Shown here piece after piece: positions 16,741 to 24,806 of a stretch of DNA of 64,000 bases; within the stretch, counting starts at the first letter, position 1, and each line of letters begins with the position of its first letter. The notes beneath the pieces were generated by a model. That model saw nothing but the letters and a program-made list of their open reading frames with translations, ran no database searches and was not told where the DNA came from. Position numbers and translations under genes: made by a program. The stretch comes from Thermus sp. CCB_US3_UF1 (GTDB lineage: Bacteria > Deinococcota > Deinococci > Deinococcales > Thermaceae). The stretch covers positions 248,001-312,000 of the forward strand of contig NC_017278.1 of NCBI RefSeq assembly GCF_000236585.1. The letters are read 5' to 3'.

Positions 16741-17453
16741 AGGTTCTTCGCTTTCTCATCAAAGGCAAACGGGCCCACTTTCGCCGTTTCTACACCAACT
16801 CTTCCTCCCTTACCTATCCTGTTCCCCCCCCTACTACCGTGCAAGGCCTCCTGGCGGCGGCCTTGGGTTTGGGGGAGGAGTACTTGGGGGAACTGAGAGG
16901 GCTCTGGGTTTCTGCGAGGCCCACTGCTCCCTTGCGGCACGCTTTCCAGACAGTGAACTACCTTTTTTTAAAGGAAGGCAAGCTAGAGGAGCTTCGGGGT
17001 CTTTACCGAGAGGGTCGCACGCAGATCCCCGTTCAGTACCTTTTGGGGGAGGAGGGGAGACCGGTGGCCTTTGAGGTCTACGTGGCCTCGGAGCGCAAGG
17101 GGATAGTGGAAGGCCTAGGAGAGGCCCTGGCCAACCCGGCCTACCCTCTTGCCCTTGGGCCCGCCTATGCTCTGGCCTGGGCAGAAGGAATTTCCATTCT
17201 GGAAGCAGACCTGCGTTCCCACTGGACAGGTATAGGGTTGGGTTGGTGGGAAGCGGGGAAGTTGAGGTTGCAGGGTACTCCTCTTGGTGCCCGTCTTTAC
17301 CGGGATCGCTTTCCTTTGTCGCTAGGACCTGGGAGGCAACCCATGCGAATAGGCGAGTTGGCCCTGGAAGTGAGGGGTGAACCCCTTCCGGTTCAGTACG
17401 AAGGTGAGGTACTTATGTTGGGCGAGGTGGCCGTAGGTGTGGTTCAGGTCTAG
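16737..17453 (+). CDS. cas5: Type I-B Cascade protein Cas5, probable CTG start
   Basis: The first ATG/GTG in this frame (GTG 16839) would remove the conserved Cas5 N terminus. Reading upstream gives KVLRFLIKGKRAHFRRFYTN then SSSLTYPVPPPTTVQGLLAA, the typical Cas5 beginning. The only plausible initiation codon before it is CTG at 16737, overlapping the cas7 stop, with GGAGGAGGT at 16722-16730 six bases upstream. The product is 238 residues. Cas5 binds the 5' handle of the crRNA. Confidence 0.88.
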   Translation: MKVLRFLIKGKRAHFRRFYTNSSSLTYPVPPPTTVQGLLAAALGLGEEYLGELRGLWVSARPTAPLRHAFQTVNYLFLKEGKLEELRGLYREGRTQIPVQYLLGEEGRPVAFEVYVASERKGIVEGLGEALANPAYPLALGPAYALAWAEGISILEADLRSHWTGIGLGWWEAGKLRLQGTPLGARLYRDRFPLSLGPGRQPMRIGELALEVRGEPLPVQYEGEVLMLGEVAVGVVQV

Positions 17454-17456
17454 AAC

Positions 17457-17717
17457 ATGTACGTGGTTATGGTCTACGACGTGGCGGTGGAGCGGGTGGT
17501 GAAGGTGCTTAAAGTGGGTAGGCGCTACCTCACCTGGGTGCAAAATTCCGTTTTGGAAGGGGAGCTCTCGCCCGCCCAATATGCGCGCCTGAAAGCAGAG
17601 GTTAGAAAGATCATTGAACCCTCGGATGCCGTGCGCTTCTACTTGTTTCCTAACCGCGATTCCTTGCGGATAGAAACCATCGGTTCAACGAAGAACGAAC
17701 CAGACCAGTTTATTTGA
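17457..17717 (+). CDS. cas2: CRISPR adaptation protein Cas2
   Basis: An 86-residue Cas2 with the ferredoxin-like start YVVMVYDVAVERVVKVLKV, including the conserved aspartate, then TWVQNSVLEGELS and VRFYLFPN. It bridges Cas1 dimers in spacer integration. It starts three bases after cas5 and ends just before the array 2 leader. Its position at the end of the Cascade operon, in the opposite direction to cas1, is unusual. Confidence 0.95.
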   Translation: MYVVMVYDVAVERVVKVLKVGRRYLTWVQNSVLEGELSPAQYARLKAEVRKIIEPSDAVRFYLFPNRDSLRIETIGSTKNEPDQFI

Positions 17718-17901
17718 TTGGTCAGAAACCAAGTTGCGCCAACCTCCAATCACCCCCTGACCCCCGGGGGGTTGACGCAACTCCCCCGGGTTGCGTATTA
17801 TGTCGTCAGGCGGCTCAAGAACTCCTATTGAGTCGCAGGGGTTCTTGAAAACAAAGATTAAAGCTTCATGAGTTGCTTACGTATGGGACGATATACCTGC
17901 T
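17718..17901 (+). promoter_or_regulatory. Leader of CRISPR array 2
   Basis: TTGACG (17772-17777) and TATTAT (17796-17801), spaced 18 bp, form a good sigma-A promoter pointing into the array. The 32 bp ending at the -35 (17748-17779) are identical to the inverted block of the other leader and contain a CCCCCGGGGGG palindrome. Downstream blocks AGGCGGCTCA and GCAGGGGTTCTTGA are also shared with leader 1. The start overlaps the 3' flank of cas2. Confidence 0.85.
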
Positions 17902-18879
17902 CTTTGAACCGTACCTATAAGGGTTTGAAACAGGGTGCGGACCACCAAAGCGCCCCCCGCGTACTCAACCTTTGAACCGTACCTATAAGGGTTTGAAACA
18001 GGGCAACCTGTGCGCCCCAGGGCACACCACTAACTCCTTTGAACCGTACCTATAAGGGTTTGAAACGGGTTGACCTCGGCCTTGGGGACCCCCTTATCGG
18101 CCTTGGGCTTTGAACCGTACCTATAAGGGTTTGAAACGGCCGTGCACGGGTAGGGGGGTGGACCGGGACAGCCCCTTTGAACCGTACCTATAAGGGTTTG
18201 AAACTGAGGCCCTCCATAGGGCTTGGCGTAGGGGGTGGGAAGCTTTGAACCGTACCTATAAGGGTTTGAAACTCGCTGTTCTCCATCTTTTTCCTGCGTG
18301 GGCTCCCAATGCTTTGAACCGTACCTATAAGGGTTTGAAACAGGGTATGGACCCGGGGGCGGTTGTAGCCGCCCTTAAACGCTTTGAACCGTACCTATAA
18401 GGGTTTGAAACGCACCCACTTGGTGAACAAAGTTTTTGCCACACGCCTTCTTTGAACCGTACCTATAAGGGTTTGAAACGACGGCCTGGACCCCCAGGCC
18501 GTTGCCGCCCACTTCTTTGAACCGTACCTATAAGGGTTTGAAACCCTTCCACAGCAACTTTTACTTTGACCATAACTCCTCCTTTGAACCGTACCTATAA
18601 GGGTTTGAAACGGCTTCGCCTTCGCGGCACCATCCTCTTCATCCCCTGCTTTGAACCGTACCTATAAGGGTTTGAAACTATTCTGGGGGCGGGACCGCGT
18701 GTCCTGCCCCACACCCTTTGAACCGTACCTATAAGGGTTTGAAACCCATGCGCCGCGCCATGAAGACGGGAAGCCAGCCCCCTCTTTGAACCGTACCTAT
18801 AAGGGTTTGAAACGTTCCTCAATAGGCCACTACGGGGTCAACCCCGAGGGCCTTTGAACCGTACCTATAAGGGTTTGAA
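17902..18879 (+). CRISPR. CRISPR array 2, leader-proximal part (14 intact repeats plus an IS-split 15th)
   Basis: The 30-bp repeat is CTTTGAACCGTACCTATAAG followed by GGTTTGAAAC. Starts: 17902, 17970, 18037, 18108, 18175, 18243, 18312, 18382, 18450, 18515, 18582, 18649, 18716, 18784 and 18852. The repeat starting at 18852 keeps 28 bases before the insertion sequence; its last bases are found again at 20059-20069. Spacers are 35-42 nt. The repeat differs from that of array 1 at five positions, all but one in the 5' third. Confidence 0.98.
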
Positions 18880-19971
18880 CTATGTACACGTCAAAACCTC
18901 CATAGGGCATAACCCCAAGGGACTTCCGCGCCTTCCTCCCCCTGCACCCCAGAGGGCAAGCGCCCAAAGGGTGAGCAGGTCCAGCCCCGCCCGGAAGAGG
19001 CTCTGTCCCAGCCTCCCGTGCTTCTTGGGCCTCACCGGACGCACCCGGTGCAGCACAAGCCCCGTCCGAAACGCCCACACGAAGGCCAGGCTCAAGGGGA
19101 CCAAAAGCCGCGAAAGCCTCTCCCCCCGCGTCACGTGCGTGGCCTCCAGGTCAAATCCCCGCCCCTTCAGGGCCCCAAAGAGCCGCTCTATCCCCCACCT
19201 GAGCCCGTACACCTCCAGCACCCGGTGAGGGTCCAGGTCCGTAGCCACAATCAGCCACTCCCGGACCCCAAGGCGCAACCCCACCACCCACATGCGCCGC
19301 CCGTAGACCCAGTACCGCCGCCTGGGCACCCGGCTCTCTCCCACCTTCAGGGAGGCAAAGAGCTCCCAGGCCCGAGGGCCCGAGCCCAACCGCCACATCC
19401 GGGTGTTGGCCTTGATTCGGATGCACCGGGGGATGCCCTTCTCCTCCAGGTACCGGAACCACGCCTCCCCTATGAACTCCCGATCCGCCAGGAACCCCTC
19501 CACCCGGAGGTGGGGGAAGTGGGCCCTCAGGAAAGCCAAGGCCCTCTCCATCAGGGCGATGCGTTCGGGGGTGGAGGAGTTGCCGTCGTGGGGAAGGAAG
19601 CTCCAGAACAGGGGGACGGCCAGGCCTTGGTACAGGAAGGCCAGCATCAGGAGGTTGACCTTGCTCTTCCCCAGCTCCCACTCGGTCCGGTCCATGACCA
19701 GGAGGAGCCCTTGGGGTCGGAGGAGGGCGAAGATGAAGCGGGCATAGCCCTCCCCGTCCAGCCCCGGCCAGGCCAAGAACCGCTGGAACCTTCGGTAGGC
19801 GGAGCGGGGGTCAGGGCTGGCTATGGAGCCGAGGGAAAGAGCGAGTCTGGGGCCGCTTGTGGTGCGGGCGGTGACCAGAGCCATCACCAGGGCGGCCAGG
19901 AAGGTGAGGCGCCTGAGGTCGGCCTTCCAGTATCGCTTCAAGGCGTTGATGAGTGGGGTAAGCTGTTCCAT
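18880..19971 (-). CDS. IS4-family DDE transposase (copy 1)
   Basis: A 363-residue transposase with the first D in VMDRTEWELGKSKVNLL, the second D in FLADREFIGEAWF, and the YREK-type glutamate region YGLRWGIERLFGALKGRG. The start is the ATG at 19971 behind AGGAGGT. The TAG stop forms the outermost bases of the element. The protein is identical to that of the copy at 23715-24806, so the element has moved recently. Confidence 0.95.
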   Translation of the reverse strand: MEQLTPLINALKRYWKADLRRLTFLAALVMALVTARTTSGPRLALSLGSIASPDPRSAYRRFQRFLAWPGLDGEGYARFIFALLRPQGLLLVMDRTEWELGKSKVNLLMLAFLYQGLAVPLFWSFLPHDGNSSTPERIALMERALAFLRAHFPHLRVEGFLADREFIGEAWFRYLEEKGIPRCIRIKANTRMWRLGSGPRAWELFASLKVGESRVPRRRYWVYGRRMWVVGLRLGVREWLIVATDLDPHRVLEVYGLRWGIERLFGALKGRGFDLEATHVTRGERLSRLLVPLSLAFVWAFRTGLVLHRVRPVRPKKHGRLGQSLFRAGLDLLTLWALALWGAGGGRRGSPLGLCPMEVLTCT

Positions 19972-20058
19972 GGGGACCACCTCCTATGGGTACCTGCCCA
20001 TCCACGTGGGCGCAGGTCCATCCTAAAGGGGTGGTCCCACGTTTTGACGTGTACTGAG
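18880..20058 (-). mobile_element. IS4-family insertion sequence, copy 1, inside a CRISPR repeat
   Basis: A 1179-bp element. Terminal inverted repeats read CTATGTACACGTCAAAAC at the left and CTCAGTACACGTCAAAAC (- strand) at the right. It is flanked by a 9-bp direct repeat GGGTTTGAA (18871-18879 and 20059-20067), which is part of the CRISPR repeat; removing the element plus one copy restores a perfect 30-bp repeat. It carries one transposase gene opposed to the direction of array transcription. Confidence 0.95.
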
Positions 20059-21743
20059 GGGTTTGAAACTTGCCGTTCTCCATCTTTTTCCTGCGTGGGC
20101 TCCCAATGCTTTGAACCGTACCTATAAGGGTTTGAAACCGTTTCCACTATTATGGCTTGGACCCGTGGGCTCGGGCTTTGAACCGTACCTATAAGGGTTT
20201 GAAACGTGGAGAGCTTGGACCCGGGGGCGGCCGCCAGCCACCTTTGAACCGTACCTATAAGGGTTTGAAACTGGGGGCTATGGTATCATCGGCCCACGGG
20301 GAGAACAGGCTTTGAACCGTACCTATAAGGGTTTGAAACCTACCACAGGCTGGATGGTACCGCTCCCGCACGGAGCTTTGAACCGTACCTATAAGGGTTT
20401 GAAACCCTCTTCATCTTCATCCTTATCCCCCCTTTACACCCTCCTTTGAACCGTACCTATAAGGGTTTGAAACTCGGGGAGGAGGCTTCAGAGTTCGGCA
20501 TAGTGCTAATCTTTGAACCGTACCTATAAGGGTTTGAAACTCCTCCGAGAGGATGGCGTAGATGTGCTCCTCCCGGACCACTTTGAACCGTACCTATAAG
20601 GGTTTGAAACGAAGCCCAGCGTAAAAAAGAAAAATTTAAAAGCTACTTTGAACCGTACCTATAAGGGTTTGAAACTGCCCCCCAGGAGTTTGAGGGGGCG
20701 TGAGGTTGAGGAGCTTTGAACCGTACCTATAAGGGTTTGAAACTAGATTAGAACTAGACCAAACTCGGTCTCCTCCTCAGACTTTGAACCGTACCTATAA
20801 GGGTTTGAAACTCGGGCCGAGATAAACATCAGCCCGCTCCCATTCTTCCTCTTTGAACCGTACCTATAAGGGTTTGAAACGGAAAGGATCAAGACGGCCA
20901 AGGGGCGCAAGACCAACTTTGAACCGTACCTATAAGGGTTTGAAACTGGGGTCTAACTGACCCTGTACCCCCATGGTGCCACGGCTTTGAACCGTACCTA
21001 TAAGGGTTTGAAACAATGAGTTCTATGGCTTTCTCTTCCATCCTTTCACTCTTTGAACCGTACCTATAAGGGTTTGAAACTCGTGAGGTCGGCGTACCTC
21101 GGGAGGACTAGACTAGGCTACTTTGAACCGTACCTATAAGGGTTTGAAACCCTAACCTGCCTAGCCTGCTTGCCTAACCCGCCTAGCCTTTGAACCGTAC
21201 CTATAAGGGTTTGAAACAAAAGATTTGGGACATGCTCCAGCAGGCTATTCAGGCTTTGAACCGTACCTATAAGGGTTTGAAACAGCCCGCCCCCCTTTAG
21301 GGTGGACCTAGTCTGCTAGGCTTTGAACCGTACCTATAAGGGTTTGAAACCGCTTCCCCCCTCCCGCATAAATCTTTCCCATTGCCTCTTTGAACCGTAC
21401 CTATAAGGGTTTGAAACCTGGGGGTGCGGGGAAGACCTCCCTGGCCCGGGACCCTTTGAACCGTACCTATAAGGGTTTGAAACGGTGCGCCGCACTCCTT
21501 TCGTCTAAGAGGTCCCGCATCCGCTTTGAACCATACCTATAAGGGTTTGAAACTCAGAAGCCAAACAACAGAAAGAACTATCATCAGGCCTTTGAACCGT
21601 ACCTATAAGGGTTTGAAACGCTGCCCGGTACACTTCTGGGCCTCGGGTGGCCCAGCTTTGAACCGTACCTATAAGGGTTTGAAATCTTGGAAGCGCTGGA
21701 CCGCCCAGGGTGAGGGAGGCTGTCTTTGAACCCTACCTATGAG
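20059..21743 (+). CRISPR. CRISPR array 2, leader-distal part (24 repeats plus a truncated last one)
   Basis: It begins with the 3' remainder of the split repeat (20059-20069). Full repeats start at 20109, 20176, 20242, 20310, 20376, 20444, 20511, 20581, 20646, 20714, 20782, 20851, 20917, 20985, 21051, 21121, 21188, 21254, 21321, 21388, 21454, 21524, 21590 and 21656. Degeneration at the end (CCATACC at 21524, final T at 21685, a 20-base remnant at 21724-21743) marks the trailer and confirms the direction. With the proximal part the array had 39 full repeats and one truncated repeat. Confidence 0.97.
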
Positions 21744-22225
21744 TTGACTGCATGGGGGCAGGGCCTCGAGGACCTCGAGGACCCCCAAACCCCCAGGAGT
21801 AGTCCCCCGGCACCCTCCTGTGCCCCATGGGGTGGGGCCTGATTGCCCCTCGAGGCCCACTTGTTCGCGAAACGTAGCTTTCGCGAAAAGAACCCCCAAG
21901 GGCCTTCCGTCTCCCAAAACCTCACGGGGATGCGTAGCCTGGTGTGGGTGAGAGATTTAGAGGGGATTTGGATTAGGGCCTCTTTTCACGGGGTCATAAA
22001 TGCCGGGGAAAGAATCCCCTTTGGGGGAGTAAAGAAAGCCCCTGCGAGCAGGGTACCTGCAGGGGTGGACCTCAGGCCAAACCCAACTAGTGCCCGATGC
22101 CTCCGGCTTCCCCTCCAGGGTCGGCGGCGGAGGGTAGATCCACAACCCTAAGCACACCTGTGGACTGGACCTGGATAGCTTGCTGGCTCAAGTCCGAGGA
22201 GACCCTGAAAGGGGAGTCCAAAGCA
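21744..22225. other. Intergenic region between CRISPR array 2 and IS256 copy A
   Basis: No convincing gene. It holds a perfect 9-bp inverted repeat TTCGCGAAA-CGTAGC-TTTCGCGAA (21864-21887) and a second hairpin CCCCTGC...GCAGGGG (22039-22065), neither followed by a clear T run. A frame of 102 codons at 21843-22151 has no recognisable content and spans both hairpins, so I do not call it. Confidence 0.6.
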
Positions 22226-23483
22226 GGTCGTGTAAGGATTTATGTGTAAGGGTCCGTGTTTAATAGGGGGGCACACCTTAGCACGAGGAGGTGCCCCGTG
22301 GACCAGGATACCTTGCGGATCTTGCTGAGGGAAGCGGTGCGGGAGACAGTAGCCGAGGTTCTGCAGACGGTTCTGGAGCTGGACCGGACGGCCTTCTTGC
22401 AGGTGCACGGAGGCCGCAGGAACGGCTACTACCCCCGCAAGCTGGAGACCACCTTCGGCCAGGTGGACCTGAAGGTCCCTAGGGATCGGGAATCTCGGTA
22501 TTACCCGGCTTTCCTTAAGCCCTACGTCCGCCGCCTGGTGGACGTGGGGGAAGTGGCGGTAGCCCTTTACGCCGCCGGGGTCAGTCAGCGCAAGGCGGCC
22601 GAGATACTGAGCCTGCTCTTAGGCCACCGCTACTCCCACGAGACCCTGAGCGCCCTGACGGACGAGGTCCTGGAGGCGGCAGGAGCCTTCCGCACCCGGC
22701 CTTTGCCCGAGGAGATGGCCTTCGTCTACCTGGACGGGCTTTCCCTAAAGGTCTTCAGGGAAGGAGAAGGGATCGTACGGGAAAGCGTGTATGTGGCCCT
22801 GGGCATCGCCCCTAATGGGGAGAGGCGGGTCCTGGGGTTTTGGCTGTTGCCCACGGAGAGCGCCCTGGGATGGGAGGGGGTCCTGGGGGAGCTTTGGCAG
22901 CGGGGCCTGCGGCGGGTATTGCTCTTCATCACCGACGGGCTGCCCGGGCTTCCTGAAGCGATCCGCAGGGTCTACCCTCAGGCGGAATGGCAGCGGTGCG
23001 TGGTGCACGGGGTGCGGTGGAGCCTGTCCCAGGTGCGGGCGCGGGACCGGGGCCTGCTGGCGGAGGACCTGAGGCGGGTGTACGGGGCGGAGAGCCGGGA
23101 AGAAGCTCTTGGGGCCTTGGAGGAGGTGAAGGCCGCCTGGGGTTCGCGGTACCCGGGGGTGGTGGGGCTTTGGGTACAGGATTCGGGGGCCTTCCTGCGG
23201 TTCTACGGGTACCCCAAGGTGCTTTGGCCGTACCTGCGGAGCACCAACCTGATGGAGCGGTTTATCCGGGAAGTGCGGCGGGGGACGAAGGTGCGGGACC
23301 ACAAGTTTCCTAAGGAAGAGGCGGTGTACAAGCTTCTTTACCTGGAGTCGGAGAGGCAGGAAGGGAGGTGGGCAGAACGGAAACTAAAGGGGTTCTCGGA
23401 GGTGAAGGAGGTGCTGGAGAAGATGCTTCAGGAGCGGTATGCCCCCCGTACACAGACTCTTACACATAACTCTTGACACGACC
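22226..23483 (+). mobile_element. IS256-family insertion sequence, copy A
   Basis: A 1258-bp element with imperfect terminal inverted repeats starting GGTCGTGTAAGGATTTATGT at the left and GGTCGTGTCAAGAGTTATGT (- strand) at the right. Length and ends match copy B. The 8 bases outside each end (CCAAAGCA and CCCGCCGC) do not match, so there is no target duplication; one flank has probably been rearranged. Confidence 0.92.
22298..23476 (+). CDS. IS256-family (mutator-type) transposase, copy A
   Basis: A 392-residue transposase. Start GTG at 22298, with GAGGAGGT 4-5 bases before it; longer frames have no ribosome site. Family motifs: YLDGLSLKV (first D), FITDGLPGLPEAI (second D), WQRCVVHGVR, and the glutamate in NLMERFIREVRRGTKVRDHKFP. 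It differs from copy B at one residue seen (Tyr versus His in EEAVYKLL). Confidence 0.95.
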   Translation: MDQDTLRILLREAVRETVAEVLQTVLELDRTAFLQVHGGRRNGYYPRKLETTFGQVDLKVPRDRESRYYPAFLKPYVRRLVDVGEVAVALYAAGVSQRKAAEILSLLLGHRYSHETLSALTDEVLEAAGAFRTRPLPEEMAFVYLDGLSLKVFREGEGIVRESVYVALGIAPNGERRVLGFWLLPTESALGWEGVLGELWQRGLRRVLLFITDGLPGLPEAIRRVYPQAEWQRCVVHGVRWSLSQVRARDRGLLAEDLRRVYGAESREEALGALEEVKAAWGSRYPGVVGLWVQDSGAFLRFYGYPKVLWPYLRSTNLMERFIREVRRGTKVRDHKFPKEEAVYKLLYLESERQEGRWAERKLKGFSEVKEVLEKMLQERYAPRTQTLTHNS

Positions 23484-23627
23484 CCCGCCGCCCATCACGA
23501 CGGCAAAAGCGATGTTTTGGGAAGTAAGGCAAGCATGTGGGGGTGCTGGCGGATGAAGGATATCGCCTAAGTACAGGTACTCGGATTTCAATCCTAACTC
23601 GGGCAAAAGCCCAAGTGTAGCCAGTGC
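23484..23627. other. 144-bp spacer between two insertion sequences
   Basis: Unique sequence between IS256 copy A and IS4 copy 2, with no open frame and no recognisable site. Neither flanking element has a target duplication, so this fragment may have been brought here from another locus by recombination between IS copies. Confidence 0.5.
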
Positions 23628-24806
23628 CTCAGTACACGTCAAAACGTGGGACCACCCCTTTAGGATGGACCTGCGCCCACGTGGATGGGCAGGTACCCAT
23701 AGGAGGTGGTCCCCATGGAACAGCTTACCCCACTCATCAACGCCTTGAAGCGATACTGGAAGGCCGACCTCAGGCGCCTCACCTTCCTGGCCGCCCTGGT
23801 GATGGCTCTGGTCACCGCCCGCACCACAAGCGGCCCCAGACTCGCTCTTTCCCTCGGCTCCATAGCCAGCCCTGACCCCCGCTCCGCCTACCGAAGGTTC
23901 CAGCGGTTCTTGGCCTGGCCGGGGCTGGACGGGGAGGGCTATGCCCGCTTCATCTTCGCCCTCCTCCGACCCCAAGGGCTCCTCCTGGTCATGGACCGGA
24001 CCGAGTGGGAGCTGGGGAAGAGCAAGGTCAACCTCCTGATGCTGGCCTTCCTGTACCAAGGCCTGGCCGTCCCCCTGTTCTGGAGCTTCCTTCCCCACGA
24101 CGGCAACTCCTCCACCCCCGAACGCATCGCCCTGATGGAGAGGGCCTTGGCTTTCCTGAGGGCCCACTTCCCCCACCTCCGGGTGGAGGGGTTCCTGGCG
24201 GATCGGGAGTTCATAGGGGAGGCGTGGTTCCGGTACCTGGAGGAGAAGGGCATCCCCCGGTGCATCCGAATCAAGGCCAACACCCGGATGTGGCGGTTGG
24301 GCTCGGGCCCTCGGGCCTGGGAGCTCTTTGCCTCCCTGAAGGTGGGAGAGAGCCGGGTGCCCAGGCGGCGGTACTGGGTCTACGGGCGGCGCATGTGGGT
24401 GGTGGGGTTGCGCCTTGGGGTCCGGGAGTGGCTGATTGTGGCTACGGACCTGGACCCTCACCGGGTGCTGGAGGTGTACGGGCTCAGGTGGGGGATAGAG
24501 CGGCTCTTTGGGGCCCTGAAGGGGCGGGGATTTGACCTGGAGGCCACGCACGTGACGCGGGGGGAGAGGCTTTCGCGGCTTTTGGTCCCCTTGAGCCTGG
24601 CCTTCGTGTGGGCGTTTCGGACGGGGCTTGTGCTGCACCGGGTGCGTCCGGTGAGGCCCAAGAAGCACGGGAGGCTGGGACAGAGCCTCTTCCGGGCGGG
24701 GCTGGACCTGCTCACCCTTTGGGCGCTTGCCCTCTGGGGTGCAGGGGGAGGAAGGCGCGGAAGTCCCTTGGGGTTATGCCCTATGGAGGTTTTGACGTGT
24801 ACATAG
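23628..24806 (+). mobile_element. IS4-family insertion sequence, copy 2
   Basis: A 1179-bp copy of the element at 18880-20058, inverted relative to it, with the same ends (CTCAGTACACGTCAAAAC and, on the - strand, CTATGTACACGTCAAAAC). The 9 bases outside the ends (AGCCAGTGC and TGCGGGCAG) are not a direct repeat, unlike copy 1. Confidence 0.93.
23715..24806 (+). CDS. IS4-family DDE transposase (copy 2)
   Basis: A 363-residue protein identical to the transposase of the CRISPR-resident copy, with the same ATG behind AGGAGGT and the same stop codon formed by the last bases of the element. D, D and the Y-x2-R-W-x-I-E-x-L-F region are intact, so it is probably active. Confidence 0.95.
   Translation: MEQLTPLINALKRYWKADLRRLTFLAALVMALVTARTTSGPRLALSLGSIASPDPRSAYRRFQRFLAWPGLDGEGYARFIFALLRPQGLLLVMDRTEWELGKSKVNLLMLAFLYQGLAVPLFWSFLPHDGNSSTPERIALMERALAFLRAHFPHLRVEGFLADREFIGEAWFRYLEEKGIPRCIRIKANTRMWRLGSGPRAWELFASLKVGESRVPRRRYWVYGRRMWVVGLRLGVREWLIVATDLDPHRVLEVYGLRWGIERLFGALKGRGFDLEATHVTRGERLSRLLVPLSLAFVWAFRTGLVLHRVRPVRPKKHGRLGQSLFRAGLDLLTLWALALWGAGGGRRGSPLGLCPMEVLTCT

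Noticed and set aside
21864-21887. ParB parS site
   Set aside because: The palindrome does not resemble the usual TGTTTCACGTGAAACA parS consensus.
22020-22140. Riboswitch upstream of IS256 copy A
   Set aside because: Hairpins are present, but I see no conserved aptamer core and the next gene is a transposase brought in by insertion.
21843-22151. 102-codon frame after CRISPR array 2
   Set aside because: No ribosome site, no motif, poor codon bias, and it crosses two hairpins.
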